Assembly (NCBI RefSeq): GCF_016864555.1
Contig: NZ_CP044011.1
Coordinates: 1,693,501-1,757,500 of the forward strand
DNA length: 64,000 bases
Origin: Sinorhizobium sp. BG8
Lineage (GTDB): Bacteria; Pseudomonadota; Alphaproteobacteria; Rhizobiales; Rhizobiaceae
Direction: 5' to 3'
Shown here one piece after another: positions 27,167 through 35,121 of the stretch (position 1 is the first letter of the stretch; every line of letters starts with the position of its first letter). The notes beneath the pieces were generated by a model. It ran no database searches. It was not told where the DNA came from and saw only the letters and a program-made list of their open reading frames with translations. A program made the translations under genes and the position numbers.

Positions 27167-28717
27167 ATGTCCGACACAGCCGTTGCAGACGCTCCGAACA
27201 GGAGGAGCCGGGGCACGAGGGCTGCACGCCGGGAAGGCGCCGCCAAGCCGGCCGGAGTTCCCTACATCGTGCGCAATATCCCGACCTACGATATCCTTTC
27301 GGAGGAAAATCTCGTTCGCATCGAGGCCGCAGCGGACAGGATTCTGGCGGAAGTCGGCATCGAGTTTCGCGACGACCCGGAGGCTCTTGCGCACTGGAAG
27401 CGGGCAGGGGCGGCAGTGACGGGCACGCTCGTACGCTTCGAACCGGGGATGCTGAAGGAGGTGGTTGCGACGGCGCCTGCCGAATTCACGCAGCACGCCC
27501 GCAATCCCGCAAACAGCGTCAGGATCGGGGGCCGCAATGTGGTGTTTTCCCCCGCCTACGGTTCGCCCTTCGTGATGGATCTCGACAACGGGCGGCGCTA
27601 CGGCACGATCGAGGACTTCCGCAACTTCATCAAGCTTGCCCAGTCGAGCCCGTGGTTGCACCATTCGGGCGGCACGATCTGCGAACCGGTCGACGTGCCG
27701 GTAAACAAGCGGCACCTCGACATGGTCTACGCCCATGTCAAATACTCCGACCGCCCCTTCATGGGGTCCATCACCGCGGAAGAGCGTGCGGAAGACTCGA
27801 TCGATATGGCACGGATCGTGTTCGGCGCCGATTTCGTCGATCGCAACTGCGTGATCCTCGGCAATGTCAACGTGAACTCGCCGCTCGTCTGGGACGGGAC
27901 GATGACGAAGTCGCTGAGGGCCTATGCGCGCGCCAACCAGGCGGCGGTCATCGTCCCGTTCATTCTCGGCGGCGCCATGGGACCGGTCACCAACGCCGGC
28001 GCCATTGCGCAGTCCTATGCCGAGACGCTCGCCGGCTGTGCGCTGACACAACTCGAGCGGAAGGGCGCCCCGGTCGTCTTCGGCAACTTCCTGTCGTCCA
28101 TGTCCCTTCGGTCGGGGTCCCCGACCTTCGGTACGCCCGAGCCGGCGATCGGCTCCATGGTCGTCGGGCAGCTCGCCCGCCGGCTCAATCTGCCGCTGCG
28201 CTGTGCCGGCAACTTCTCGAACGCCAAGCTGCCCGACGCCCAGGCCATGCAGGAGGGCCTGATGTCGATGCTCTCGGCAATCCATTGCGGCGCAAATTTC
28301 ATCCTGCACTCGGCCGGCTTCCTCGATGGCCTGCTGTCGATGTCCTACGAGAAGTTCGTCATGGACGCCGATCTGTGCGGGGCCTTGCATTCCTATCTGG
28401 CGGGCGTGGTCGTGGACGACAACACGCTGGCGATGGACGCCTTCCTGCAGGTCGGTCCCGGCAGTCATTTCCTCGGCTGCGACCACACGATGCGCAACTA
28501 CCAGACTGCGTTCTGGGACTCGACGCTCTCCGACAACGAGACCTTCGAGAAATGGAGCGAGGAGGACGGCTCGACCGATATGGCAACGCGCGCGAACCGG
28601 CAGTGGAAGAAGACGCTTGCCGAATTTGAAGCGCCGGCCCTCGATGTAGCCGTCGACGACGCACTTTGCGACTATGTCGATCGCCGGAAGAGTTCCATGG
28701 CCGACGCCTGGTACTGA
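27167..28717 (+). CDS. trimethylamine methyltransferase (MttB) family protein, non-pyrrolysine
   Basis: The 516-residue protein belongs to the MttB superfamily, whose members move a methyl group from methylated amines to a corrinoid protein. The reading frame contains no in-frame TAG, so pyrrolysine is not encoded; such members include glycine betaine and other quaternary-amine methyltransferases. Conserved-looking stretches include FSPAYGSPFVMD and LGGAMGPVTNAG. No corrinoid protein gene is in the window. ATG 27167 follows GGGGAGA. The divergent LysR gene and the downstream flavin oxidoreductase remnant suggest a former quaternary-amine demethylation operon. Confidence 0.88.
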   Translation: MSDTAVADAPNRRSRGTRAARREGAAKPAGVPYIVRNIPTYDILSEENLVRIEAAADRILAEVGIEFRDDPEALAHWKRAGAAVTGTLVRFEPGMLKEVVATAPAEFTQHARNPANSVRIGGRNVVFSPAYGSPFVMDLDNGRRYGTIEDFRNFIKLAQSSPWLHHSGGTICEPVDVPVNKRHLDMVYAHVKYSDRPFMGSITAEERAEDSIDMARIVFGADFVDRNCVILGNVNVNSPLVWDGTMTKSLRAYARANQAAVIVPFILGGAMGPVTNAGAIAQSYAETLAGCALTQLERKGAPVVFGNFLSSMSLRSGSPTFGTPEPAIGSMVVGQLARRLNLPLRCAGNFSNAKLPDAQAMQEGLMSMLSAIHCGANFILHSAGFLDGLLSMSYEKFVMDADLCGALHSYLAGVVVDDNTLAMDAFLQVGPGSHFLGCDHTMRNYQTAFWDSTLSDNETFEKWSEEDGSTDMATRANRQWKKTLAEFEAPALDVAVDDALCDYVDRRKSSMADAWY

Positions 28718-28748
28718 TGACGGGTGAGACCTCCTTGGGGAGTGTGGA

Positions 28749-28976
28749 ATGATCCTGTCGAAGGACACGCTCTCCAACCCTGCAGGTTAAAGCACCTGAC
28801 GTTGAAGACCCGGATCATGCCGACCTCCCCATGGACCAGCCTATTCCGGAGGCGTCATGCCGAAGGAGCGCTACCGCCTGTGCCACCTGGAAAAGGCCAA
28901 GGTCGGCATCGCGCCGACCATCACGGCGGGTTCGGCGAAAGTCACACGATGCGCTTCCTACGACGTGCTTGTCTGA
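28749..28976 (+). pseudogene. remnant of an NADH:flavin oxidoreductase (OYE / dienoyl-CoA reductase-like) N-terminus
   Basis: Directly after the MttB-family gene, GGGGAG and ATG 28749 open a frame MILSKDTL. Homology then continues in a second frame as LQPCRLKHLTLKTRIMPTS, and returns to the first as HGPAYSGGVMPKERYRL and KVGIAPTITAGSAKVT before TGA 28974. Read together this resembles the start of Old-Yellow-Enzyme-type oxidoreductases (...FQPLRLKHLTLKNRI...). A one-base loss near 28771-28774 and a one-base gain in the C run at 28827-28830 explain the shifts. Only about 75 of several hundred residues remain. The family call is from memory of such N-termini and needs a search. Confidence 0.6.
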
Positions 28977-28994
28977 AGACCCGATAACAGGGTC

Positions 28995-29024
28995 GAGCCG
29001 GCGACGCTTTCGCGTCGCCGGCTC
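28995..29024. terminator. perfect 13-bp hairpin between convergent genes
   Basis: GAGCCGGCGACGC (28995-29007), loop TTTC, GCGTCGCCGGCTC (29012-29024) is a perfect stem. It lies between the oxidoreductase remnant and the end of the convergent PRC-barrel gene and could stop transcription from both sides, although neither side has a strong T run. Confidence 0.55.
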
Positions 29025-29046
29025 TGCTCCGTGTCGTCCCGGTTCG

Positions 29047-29700
29047 TTACTCTGCCGGTTCCGTTGCCGGAGCGTTTGTGGTCGGCGTGGTTGACGATGT
29101 CGTCGACGTGTCGAGCGGCGTTGCCGCATCCTTCTCGGCCATCTGCTGCGACATGGTCTTGAATTCCGGCGCCGCCTTGAGGCTTTCGGCCGTCTCGGTC
29201 GTCGTCAGCTTGACGTCGCCGTTGTCGGGGCTCTGGTTCACCGTGATGGAGGTGAAGGGTACGGCGACCCACTTTTCGCCCATGCCCAGGAACCCGCCGA
29301 CGCCGATGACCGCTGCGACGATGCCGCCGTTCTTCTCGATGATCACGTCGTTGATGTCACCGATGCTTTCGTCAGCGCTATTGTAGACCGACTGGCCGAT
29401 GAAGCTGTTGGCGCTGACCTGGTCAGGCGACTGTGTCGTCAGGTATTCGCCCTTGGTGCCGGCCACGTCAACGTCGGGGTCGGTCGTGGTGGCTGCGGTG
29501 CTGTCCGCAGGCTTGACGGCGGTGTCTGCCGTACCATCGGCCGGCTTCATGGTGGTCGTCGCGTCAGGCACTACCGCAGGATCTTCCATAGTCTGATTGG
29601 TCTGCGGGGTGGTCGTGCTCTGAGCATAAGCGGCCGGAGCAATCGCTGCGCCAAGGAAAAGAGCACCAGCGGCAACGGAAGTAAGAAGTTTCTTCGTCAT
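29047..29700 (-). CDS. secreted PRC-barrel domain protein
   Basis: The 217-residue protein has a signal peptide (MTKKLLTSVAAGALFLG..., cleavage probably after AYAQ near residue 27), a Thr/Pro/Asp-rich linker, a PRC-barrel domain near residues 90-165 (SVYNSADESIGDINDVI...GGFLGMGEKWVAVPF), and another Thr-rich tail. It is probably periplasmic. Rhizobial genomes have many such proteins, often linked to stress, but no activity is known. I chose ATG 29700 because the signal peptide begins there. A long frame to 29895 would put 65 extra residues ahead of it. Confidence 0.88.
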   Translation of the reverse strand: MTKKLLTSVAAGALFLGAAIAPAAYAQSTTTPQTNQTMEDPAVVPDATTTMKPADGTADTAVKPADSTAATTTDPDVDVAGTKGEYLTTQSPDQVSANSFIGQSVYNSADESIGDINDVIIEKNGGIVAAVIGVGGFLGMGEKWVAVPFTSITVNQSPDNGDVKLTTTETAESLKAAPEFKTMSQQMAEKDAATPLDTSTTSSTTPTTNAPATEPAE

Positions 29701-29847
29701 ATTAGACCTGCCTTTCGTTTGCTTGGGCATCAAGGCACGGCGATTTGCTTTATTGCACATCCGTCCGCACCGGCTGATGCTTGGAGAACACATCCGATAG
29801 GCTTTGGTTCCAAAGAAAATAACTTTTGCGAGTGTCCGGAAATCATG

Positions 29848-29890
29848 CACGGCGCATGGCGATCCGGGACCGGGATCGCCATGCGCCGTG
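29848..29890 (-). terminator. 18-bp hairpin terminating the galactonate operon
   Basis: The 18-base arms at 29848-29865 and 29873-29890 are perfectly complementary around a 7-base loop. The hairpin begins 7 bases after the stop of the last operon gene (SMP-30, minus strand). The remainder of the gap up to the PRC-barrel start (29701-29847) shows no gene. Confidence 0.6.
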
Positions 29891-29897
29891 GGCAAGC

Positions 29898-30782
29898 TTA
29901 CAGCTTGTACTGCGGTTCGAAGCGACCCTTGACCGCTATCCCGAGTTCGAAGGTCTTGCCCGCATGCGGGTCCTCCCCTCGGCTTGCGTCGTCCAGGCCC
30001 TGCCAGGCCGATGTCACGAGCAGGCGATCGGCATTCGGGCCGATGAAGGCGGGGCAGCTCGTCTGCGATGCCGGCAAGGCATAGCGGCTGATTTTCGTGC
30101 CGTCAGGCTTGTAGACCTCCACCGCGCTGGCGCCCCAGCGCGCGTTCCAGATCAGGCCGTCGGCGTCGCAGACCGAGCCATCGATGCCGCCGGGCGTCCC
30201 TGTTTCGTCGCTGAGCACGGCAGGCACGCCTGTCGGTAGCCCGGTTTTCGGGTCGAGGTCGACGCGCATCAGATGGTTGACATCCGTATCGGTGAAGTAG
30301 GCGACGGCCCCATCGGGCGAAAAGCAGATGCTGTTCGGAATGGTGATGTTGGCGAAGAGCTGCGTCACCTTGCCTTCAGCTACGTGGTAGATAGCGCCTG
30401 CATGCTTCTCGGCCGAGCGGCCCATGGTGCTCGCCCACAGCGCGCCGGAGGGATGCACCCGTCCGTCGTTGGAGCGGTTGCCGGGCTTGTCCTCGAGCGT
30501 GGTGAGGAGGGTGAGCCGGCCGGTCGCCGTCTCGCGGACGAAGAGTCCTTGATCGGAGACGATCAGCTGGCGGTCCGGATCGATTACGGCAAGCACGCTG
30601 CCGAGGAAGGGGAGGTCGTGCACCTGCTTGCGCGAGCTATCGAGATGCAGTTCGTGCAGCTTGCGTCCCTTGATGTCGAACCACCATGCGGTGCCGGTCG
30701 CGGGATCGTAGGTCGGACCTTCGCCGAGCTCGCTGGTGATGTCGCACAGGATGCTGCCTGCGAACGGGATGGGCTCGCTCAT
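29898..30782 (-). CDS. SMP-30/gluconolactonase family sugar lactonase
   Basis: This 294-residue six-bladed propeller enzyme opens sugar-acid lactones with a divalent metal. Metal-ligand motifs visible are GEGPTYD near residue 20, NRSNDGR near 102-108 and GGIDGSVCDADG near 200. No signal peptide is present, so it is cytosolic. Its start overlaps the dgoA stop by 4 bases (ATGA). In this operon it most likely hydrolyses galactonolactone, which is inference from context. Confidence 0.92.
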   Translation of the reverse strand: MSEPIPFAGSILCDITSELGEGPTYDPATGTAWWFDIKGRKLHELHLDSSRKQVHDLPFLGSVLAVIDPDRQLIVSDQGLFVRETATGRLTLLTTLEDKPGNRSNDGRVHPSGALWASTMGRSAEKHAGAIYHVAEGKVTQLFANITIPNSICFSPDGAVAYFTDTDVNHLMRVDLDPKTGLPTGVPAVLSDETGTPGGIDGSVCDADGLIWNARWGASAVEVYKPDGTKISRYALPASQTSCPAFIGPNADRLLVTSAWQGLDDASRGEDPHAGKTFELGIAVKGRFEPQYKL

Positions 30783-31417
30783 CGGCCGGCTCCGAAGACT
30801 TTGTCATAGGCTTCGATCGTCAGCTTTGCGCGCTCCGCCACTTCGGCGGCCGTCATGCCGGGCTTGTAGAGGCTGGAGCCGAGTCCAAAGCTCTTCACGC
30901 CGATCCTGGCGTAGTCGGCGAAGTTCGTCTCCGACACGCCGCCGACGGCCGCGATCTCGAGTTCGGGGGGAAGGATCGCCCGGATTGCGTGGATGCCGGA
31001 GGGACCCAGAACACTCGCCGGGAAGAACTTCAGTCCGGTCGCGCCCGCCTTGGCTGCCGCAAGCGCCTCGGTCGGCGTAAAGACGCCGGGCATCGTCACC
31101 ATGCCCTTGGCCGCGGCAAGCGAGATGACTTCCGGTTCGACATTGGGGCTGACCATCAGCTTTCCGCCGACCCTGTCGAGTTCTTCGACCTGCGCAGTGG
31201 TCAGCACCGTGCCGGCACCGATGAGGGCGGAGGCAGGAGCCATCTTGGCGGCGATCTCGATCGACCGGAACGGATCCGGGGAATTCAGCGGGATCTCGAT
31301 CGCCGTGAAACCGGCCCCGAGCAACGAACCGACGACCGCTTCAGTCTCGGATGGCTTCAGGCCCCGCAGGATTGCGATGAGCGGATACTTCATTGGCGGA
31401 AAGGGGATGCGTGACAT
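30779..31417 (-). CDS. dgoA: 2-dehydro-3-deoxy-6-phosphogalactonate aldolase
   Basis: The 212-residue class I aldolase (KDPG/KDPGal family) would cleave 2-keto-3-deoxy-6-phosphogalactonate to pyruvate and glyceraldehyde 3-phosphate. The Schiff-base Lys lies in GATGLKFFPAS and the catalytic Glu in AIEIPLNSP near residue 45. Start ATG 31417 (MSRIPFPPMKYPL) is used; ATG 31393 is an alternative. It sits 10 bases after dgoK and overlaps the lactonase gene. Galactonate rather than gluconate specificity is taken from the dgoK neighbour. Confidence 0.93.
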   Translation of the reverse strand: MSRIPFPPMKYPLIAILRGLKPSETEAVVGSLLGAGFTAIEIPLNSPDPFRSIEIAAKMAPASALIGAGTVLTTAQVEELDRVGGKLMVSPNVEPEVISLAAAKGMVTMPGVFTPTEALAAAKAGATGLKFFPASVLGPSGIHAIRAILPPELEIAAVGGVSETNFADYARIGVKSFGLGSSLYKPGMTAAEVAERAKLTIEAYDKVFGAGR

Positions 31418-31427
31418 ATTCGTCCTT

Positions 31428-32342
31428 TCAGATGGACCAGATCGAGCGGGCTGCAGCGGCGAGGCCGATGCGCACGGCCTGGTCGGCATCGATGATTGCG
31501 GGCTTGATGCCGAAAACTTCGAACGCGCTCTCGTAAAGGGCGCCGAGGCTTCCGGAGGCGACGAGTGCGATCGGCGTGCCGGCCGGCATTGTACCGAGCG
31601 CGCCGGCAAGCTCAACACCGATCAGTGTTCCCGAGAGCCTCGCCTTGGCGTCGGCATTCGCAAGCTTGTCCAGGAGCTGGCCTGCGCGCACGGCGAATAG
31701 CCTGCTGGTGAAAAGCGCCGGATCTGCGCGCACGGCGCTGACGGCATCGCGGAATGCACTGCCCGTTCCGTCCACCGCGCCGCCATCGGCTACGGAGTGG
31801 CTGAGGATCGTGTGTTTCGAGAGCGCATCGAAGATCTCGCCGGTCATGAAGGTCGAAAAGCCGCTGACGCTGTCGCCCTCGACGCGGACCCACTTGCTGT
31901 GCGTGCCAGGCATGCAGACCAGATGCCGGCCGCCACCCAGTCCGTCGAGCGCTCCAAGAAGCTGCGTTTCCTCGCCTCGCATGACGTCCGGCGACGCGCC
32001 GCGCTGGGCAAGCCCCGGCAGGATGCGGATGTCCGCGGATGTGCCCGGTACGCTGACGGCCGCGGCCGGAATTGATGCAAGGGCGGCCGGTGTGTCGATG
32101 TATCCCGCCTCGGTCCAGCCCTGCCGCGCGCCTGCCATACCGCAGATGATCACGGGAAGGCCCGACGGCGCTCCTGCTGCATCGAGATGCGCATCGAGGA
32201 CTTTGGCGAAGCCGGCCGTGGCCGCCGTCGTCATGCCTTCGCCGCTCCGCCGCTCGGCAATGACTGTTCCATCGGAAGCCATGAGCCAGAGTCGGAAACT
32301 GGATGTTCCCCAGTCGACGGCGACATAGGCTGGTGTGGTCAT
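31428..32342 (-). CDS. dgoK: 2-dehydro-3-deoxygalactonokinase
   Basis: DgoK phosphorylates 2-keto-3-deoxygalactonate at C6 using ATP. The 304-residue protein begins with the sugar-kinase phosphate motif VDWGTSSFRLWL and has CMPGTHSKWV near residue 145 and a GTLIGVELAGAL stretch, all typical of the family. Its ATG overlaps the SDR stop by one base (TGATG), so translation is coupled to the upstream, apparently frameshifted, gene. Confidence 0.95.
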   Translation of the reverse strand: MTTPAYVAVDWGTSSFRLWLMASDGTVIAERRSGEGMTTAATAGFAKVLDAHLDAAGAPSGLPVIICGMAGARQGWTEAGYIDTPAALASIPAAAVSVPGTSADIRILPGLAQRGASPDVMRGEETQLLGALDGLGGGRHLVCMPGTHSKWVRVEGDSVSGFSTFMTGEIFDALSKHTILSHSVADGGAVDGTGSAFRDAVSAVRADPALFTSRLFAVRAGQLLDKLANADAKARLSGTLIGVELAGALGTMPAGTPIALVASGSLGALYESAFEVFGIKPAIIDADQAVRIGLAAAARSIWSI

Positions 32343-33105
32343 CAGAGAACTCCTCCGTCTACGACGATTGATTGCGCGGTCATGCCGGCCGAGGCGGATG
32401 ATGCAAGGAACAGGCACGGCCCGACCATGTCTTCCGGAACGAGTGCGCGCTTCAGGCACTGTTGTTCCAGCATCGAGGCGATCGCCGCCTCATCGATCCA
32501 CAGCCGCCTTTGGCGCTCGGTCAGCACCATTCCCGGCAGAATGGCGTTGACGCGGATGTTTTCCGGTCCGAGCCGCCCGGCAAGTGATTTCGTCAGGCCG
32601 ATGATCGCGGCTTTCGCCGTTGCATAGGCGGGCAGCTCACCCATGTTGAGCATGAAGGCGATCGACGAGAAGGTGACGATCGAGCCTCCGCCCGCGGCCC
32701 GCATGTATGGCAGGACGGCCTGCGCTGCGAAGAAGTGATGACGCAGGTTCACGGCCTGGTTCTCGTCCCAATATTCCGGGGTCACGGTTTCGAGGTCGTG
32801 CCGGTCGTCGCGCGCCGCATTGTTCACGAGGACGGATACGCCTGCCGTTGCCTCGGCGGCGGATGATATTGCGCTGCGCAACTGGTCGATATGACGGATG
32901 TCCGCCTTGGCGAAAAAGGGCCGGTGGGCAACCTCGGGCGCGAGGTGCTCGGCGAGCGCACGGCCTTCCTCTTCCGCAATGTCGATGAACCCGACCCGTG
33001 CTCCCTGGCGGGCGAAGGCTTCCACGAGGTTCGCGCCGATGCCGGTGGCGCCGCCCGTGATGAGCACCCCCTGTTCTTGAGGTCAGTGAACTCTTGATTT
33101 GACAT
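32342..33105 (-). pseudogene. SDR-family sugar dehydrogenase with an apparent one-base frameshift near its start
   Basis: From GTG 33067 the frame gives a full short-chain dehydrogenase: TGGATGIG cofactor motif, NNAA, catalytic SS...YATAK, 241 residues. The expected N-terminus MSNQEFTDLKNRG is encoded from ATG 33105 in another frame; adding one G to the five-G run at about 33068-33072 would join them. GTG 33067 has no spaced ribosome-binding site, so either the gene is damaged or the sequence has a homopolymer error. By context it would oxidise galactose or a related sugar as the first step of the pathway. Confidence 0.7.
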
Positions 33106-33144
33106 TGACGTTACGGCCTCCCTCCGCATCCCGAGCGCCCAAAA

Positions 33145-33161
33145 GTTCCACTAATTGGAAC
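33145..33161. promoter_or_regulatory. inverted-repeat operator between the SDR operon and the IclR gene
   Basis: GTTCCA-CTAAT-TGGAAC is a perfect 6-bp inverted repeat with a 5-base spacer in the 124-base divergent promoter. A further TGGAA half-site starts 20 bases after the right arm (33176-33180), about two helical turns away. The position suits control of both transcripts by the adjacent IclR regulator. Confidence 0.5.
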
Positions 33162-33229
33162 ACGGTTTGATTATTTGGAATTCATCGTCTACAATCCGGG
33201 CCGTGTCAAGCGAGCAGGAAGTACACGAG

Positions 33230-34045
33230 ATGGAAGTTGGCCCCGAAATCGATGCGCAAAACGAGGCGAGGGGCACCGGTACGCTCGGAAAGGCAATTTC
33301 CGTCCTCGAATTGGTGGCGCTCGCCGAGCGCCCGCTGCGCTTCACAGACATTCTGGCCCTTGCCGGCCAGCCCCGCGGAACCCTGCACCGGCAGCTGTCG
33401 CACCTCGTGGAGGAAGGGCTTCTCGAGCTTCGGTCCGATCACTGCTACGAACCGGGCATCCGCATGCTCAAGCTCGCATCCAACGCCTGGGCGCGAAACC
33501 AGTTCCGCACGGTGGCCGAACCCCATTTGCGGGTTCTTCATGGGCATACGGGGGAGACCGTTCATCTCGGCGTGCTGCGTGGCCGGGAAATCATCTATCT
33601 CGACAAGGTCGAGAGCCACCAGGCCGTACGGATGAATTCGCAGATCGGCAACGCCTCACCGGTCTACTGCACGGGTGTCGGCAAGGCGGCGCTTTCCGTT
33701 CTCGCCGAGGAGGAGCTGAAAACGCTTCTCGCGACACTCGATTTTCGCCGATACACGCCGAACACCCTGTGCGATCCCGCAGCACTCGCCGCGGACATCG
33801 CTGAAATTCGAAAGTCGGGTTACGCCTTCGATCGCGAGGAGCACGAGCCAGGGATTCGCTGCGTCGCATCGCCGATCCACGCTGGAGACCGGTCGCTGGT
33901 CGGAGGCATATCCGTGACAGGGCCCGCCTATCGCGTATCTATGGAGATGCTGGAGGACTGGGCGCCCCATGTTCAGCGGGCTTCGCGACGCATCATGGAG
34001 GATATGTCGGCCCGGCTCGGGCCACAGCGCCAGATCAATTTCTGA
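33230..34045 (+). CDS. IclR-family transcriptional regulator
   Basis: The 271-residue protein has an N-terminal winged helix-turn-helix (TGTLGKAISVLELVALAERP starts near residue 16) and an IclR effector domain with VYCTGVGKA and the YAFDREEHEPGIRCVASPI signature near residues 195-225. ATG 33230 has AGGAAG 8 bases upstream; earlier TTG or GTG starts are possible. It is divergent from the galactonate operon and probably represses or activates it in response to a sugar acid. Confidence 0.93.
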   Translation: MEVGPEIDAQNEARGTGTLGKAISVLELVALAERPLRFTDILALAGQPRGTLHRQLSHLVEEGLLELRSDHCYEPGIRMLKLASNAWARNQFRTVAEPHLRVLHGHTGETVHLGVLRGREIIYLDKVESHQAVRMNSQIGNASPVYCTGVGKAALSVLAEEELKTLLATLDFRRYTPNTLCDPAALAADIAEIRKSGYAFDREEHEPGIRCVASPIHAGDRSLVGGISVTGPAYRVSMEMLEDWAPHVQRASRRIMEDMSARLGPQRQINF

Positions 34046-34072
34046 GCGGACCCATGGGATGCGCGGGTTGTC

Positions 34073-34101
34073 TTGACGGCGGAATTTACGGTAAATTAGA
34101 A
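34073..34101 (+). promoter_or_regulatory. promoter with embedded operator ahead of the LuxR pair
   Basis: TTGACG (34073-34078) and TTAGAA (34096-34101) are spaced by 17 bases. Between and into them lies a 15-base palindrome AATTTAC-G-GTAAATT (34083-34097). A protein bound there would block RNA polymerase. The regulator could be one of the LuxR-type products (autoregulation) or the IclR product; this is inference. A 64-codon frame at 34103-34297 within the leader has no ribosome-binding site and is not called. Confidence 0.5.
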
Positions 34102-34304
34102 AATGGCGCTGGACGCGAGGGACGCACGTCATCTAGCTTTCCCTCGGACGGGCGAATCTTTTGATTATGCTCGGCCGCGGCTGGGGGGCGGCGGTAAGAT
34201 GACACGCATGAGCACTGGGACAAGGGGTTCCTCAGGCGAGATCGCGAGGCATGTTGCGCCGGAAGGGCGCAGTGTGCAAATGCAATTGCTGGGGTAAGGC
34301 TGAA

Positions 34305-35042
34305 ATGGCTGATCGATCCTTGGAGTACATCCATGTTTCCCCGTCATTGTGGGTGAAACGGTTTTCGGAAGCCGCCTGCGAGGCGGAAATTGCTCGGTTG
34401 CTTTCCGAGATCACCGAAAGCTACGGTCTCAAGTGCTACCTGCTCATCAACATTCCCTCTGAAACGTCCACGGAGTTCGCGTCGAGCGTGTTGCTGACGA
34501 CGTGGCCCGCAAGCATGCTTCGCGGCTATGACCAGGCGGGCCTGATCTACGGAAGCCCGATCCTGAACCGGTTGCGCCGCAGCACGGCGCCGTTCCGTTA
34601 CGAGGTCGGACGAAGCAATGGCCGGCGACGGGATGGAAAGGCGCAGATCGCCACGGAACTTTTCGGCCAGCACGGCATGCAGCGCGGCGCCTATTTTCCG
34701 GCCCACAGCACCAGCGGTCAGTGCGGCGCACTTGCGTTCTGCGGCGATCGGGAGAGCCTGTCGAGCCGTGAGATGACGGAACTCAACGCCATTGCGAACC
34801 TGGCTTTCGGCAAAGTTTTTGATCTCAGGGCGGAAGCCGCGTCCCGCGCATCGCTTTCGCGCCGCGAGATCGAATGTCTGTCCTGGGCATCCGCGGGCAA
34901 GACGAGCGTGGAAATGTCGGAAATTCTTGGACTGTCCGAATATACCGTCAACCATTACCTCAACCGCGCCACGAGGAAACTCGATGCCGTCAACCGCGTG
35001 CAGGCTGTCGCCAAGGCCGTGCGCGCAGGGTTGCTCTCGTGA
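34305..35042 (+). CDS. LuxR-type regulator 1, autoinducer-domain architecture
   Basis: The 245-residue protein has an N-terminal autoinducer-binding-like domain (about 15-165) and a C-terminal LuxR helix-turn-helix (LSRREIECLSWASAGKTSVE from about residue 182). In the ligand pocket the region aligned with the usual YxxxDP reads YDQAGLIYGSP, so the aspartate that holds acyl-homoserine lactones seems replaced. No luxI-type synthase is nearby. ATG 34305 has AAGG upstream. It precedes a second, similar regulator and is probably an orphan (solo) LuxR. Confidence 0.9.
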   Translation: MADRSLEYIHVSPSLWVKRFSEAACEAEIARLLSEITESYGLKCYLLINIPSETSTEFASSVLLTTWPASMLRGYDQAGLIYGSPILNRLRRSTAPFRYEVGRSNGRRRDGKAQIATELFGQHGMQRGAYFPAHSTSGQCGALAFCGDRESLSSREMTELNAIANLAFGKVFDLRAEAASRASLSRREIECLSWASAGKTSVEMSEILGLSEYTVNHYLNRATRKLDAVNRVQAVAKAVRAGLLS

Positions 35043-35087
35043 CGGGGTGTGGTGTGCTGAAAATTGGCTTAAGGTTTTATTTTAGTG

Positions 35088-35098
35088 ATGTGTCACAT
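35088..35098. promoter_or_regulatory. short palindrome between the two LuxR-type genes
   Basis: ATGTG-T-CACAT is a perfect 11-base palindrome 23 bases before the second regulator's start, in the 79-base gap between the genes. It may be an operator or a chance repeat. Confidence 0.25.
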
Positions 35099-35121
35099 TG
35101 GGTGGCGGACGGAATTGGCGC

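Noticed and set aside
34103-34297. A 64-codon frame whose stop is 8 bases before LuxR-type gene 1
   Set aside because: It has no ribosome-binding site and would start at or before the predicted transcription start; the product is not protein-like.
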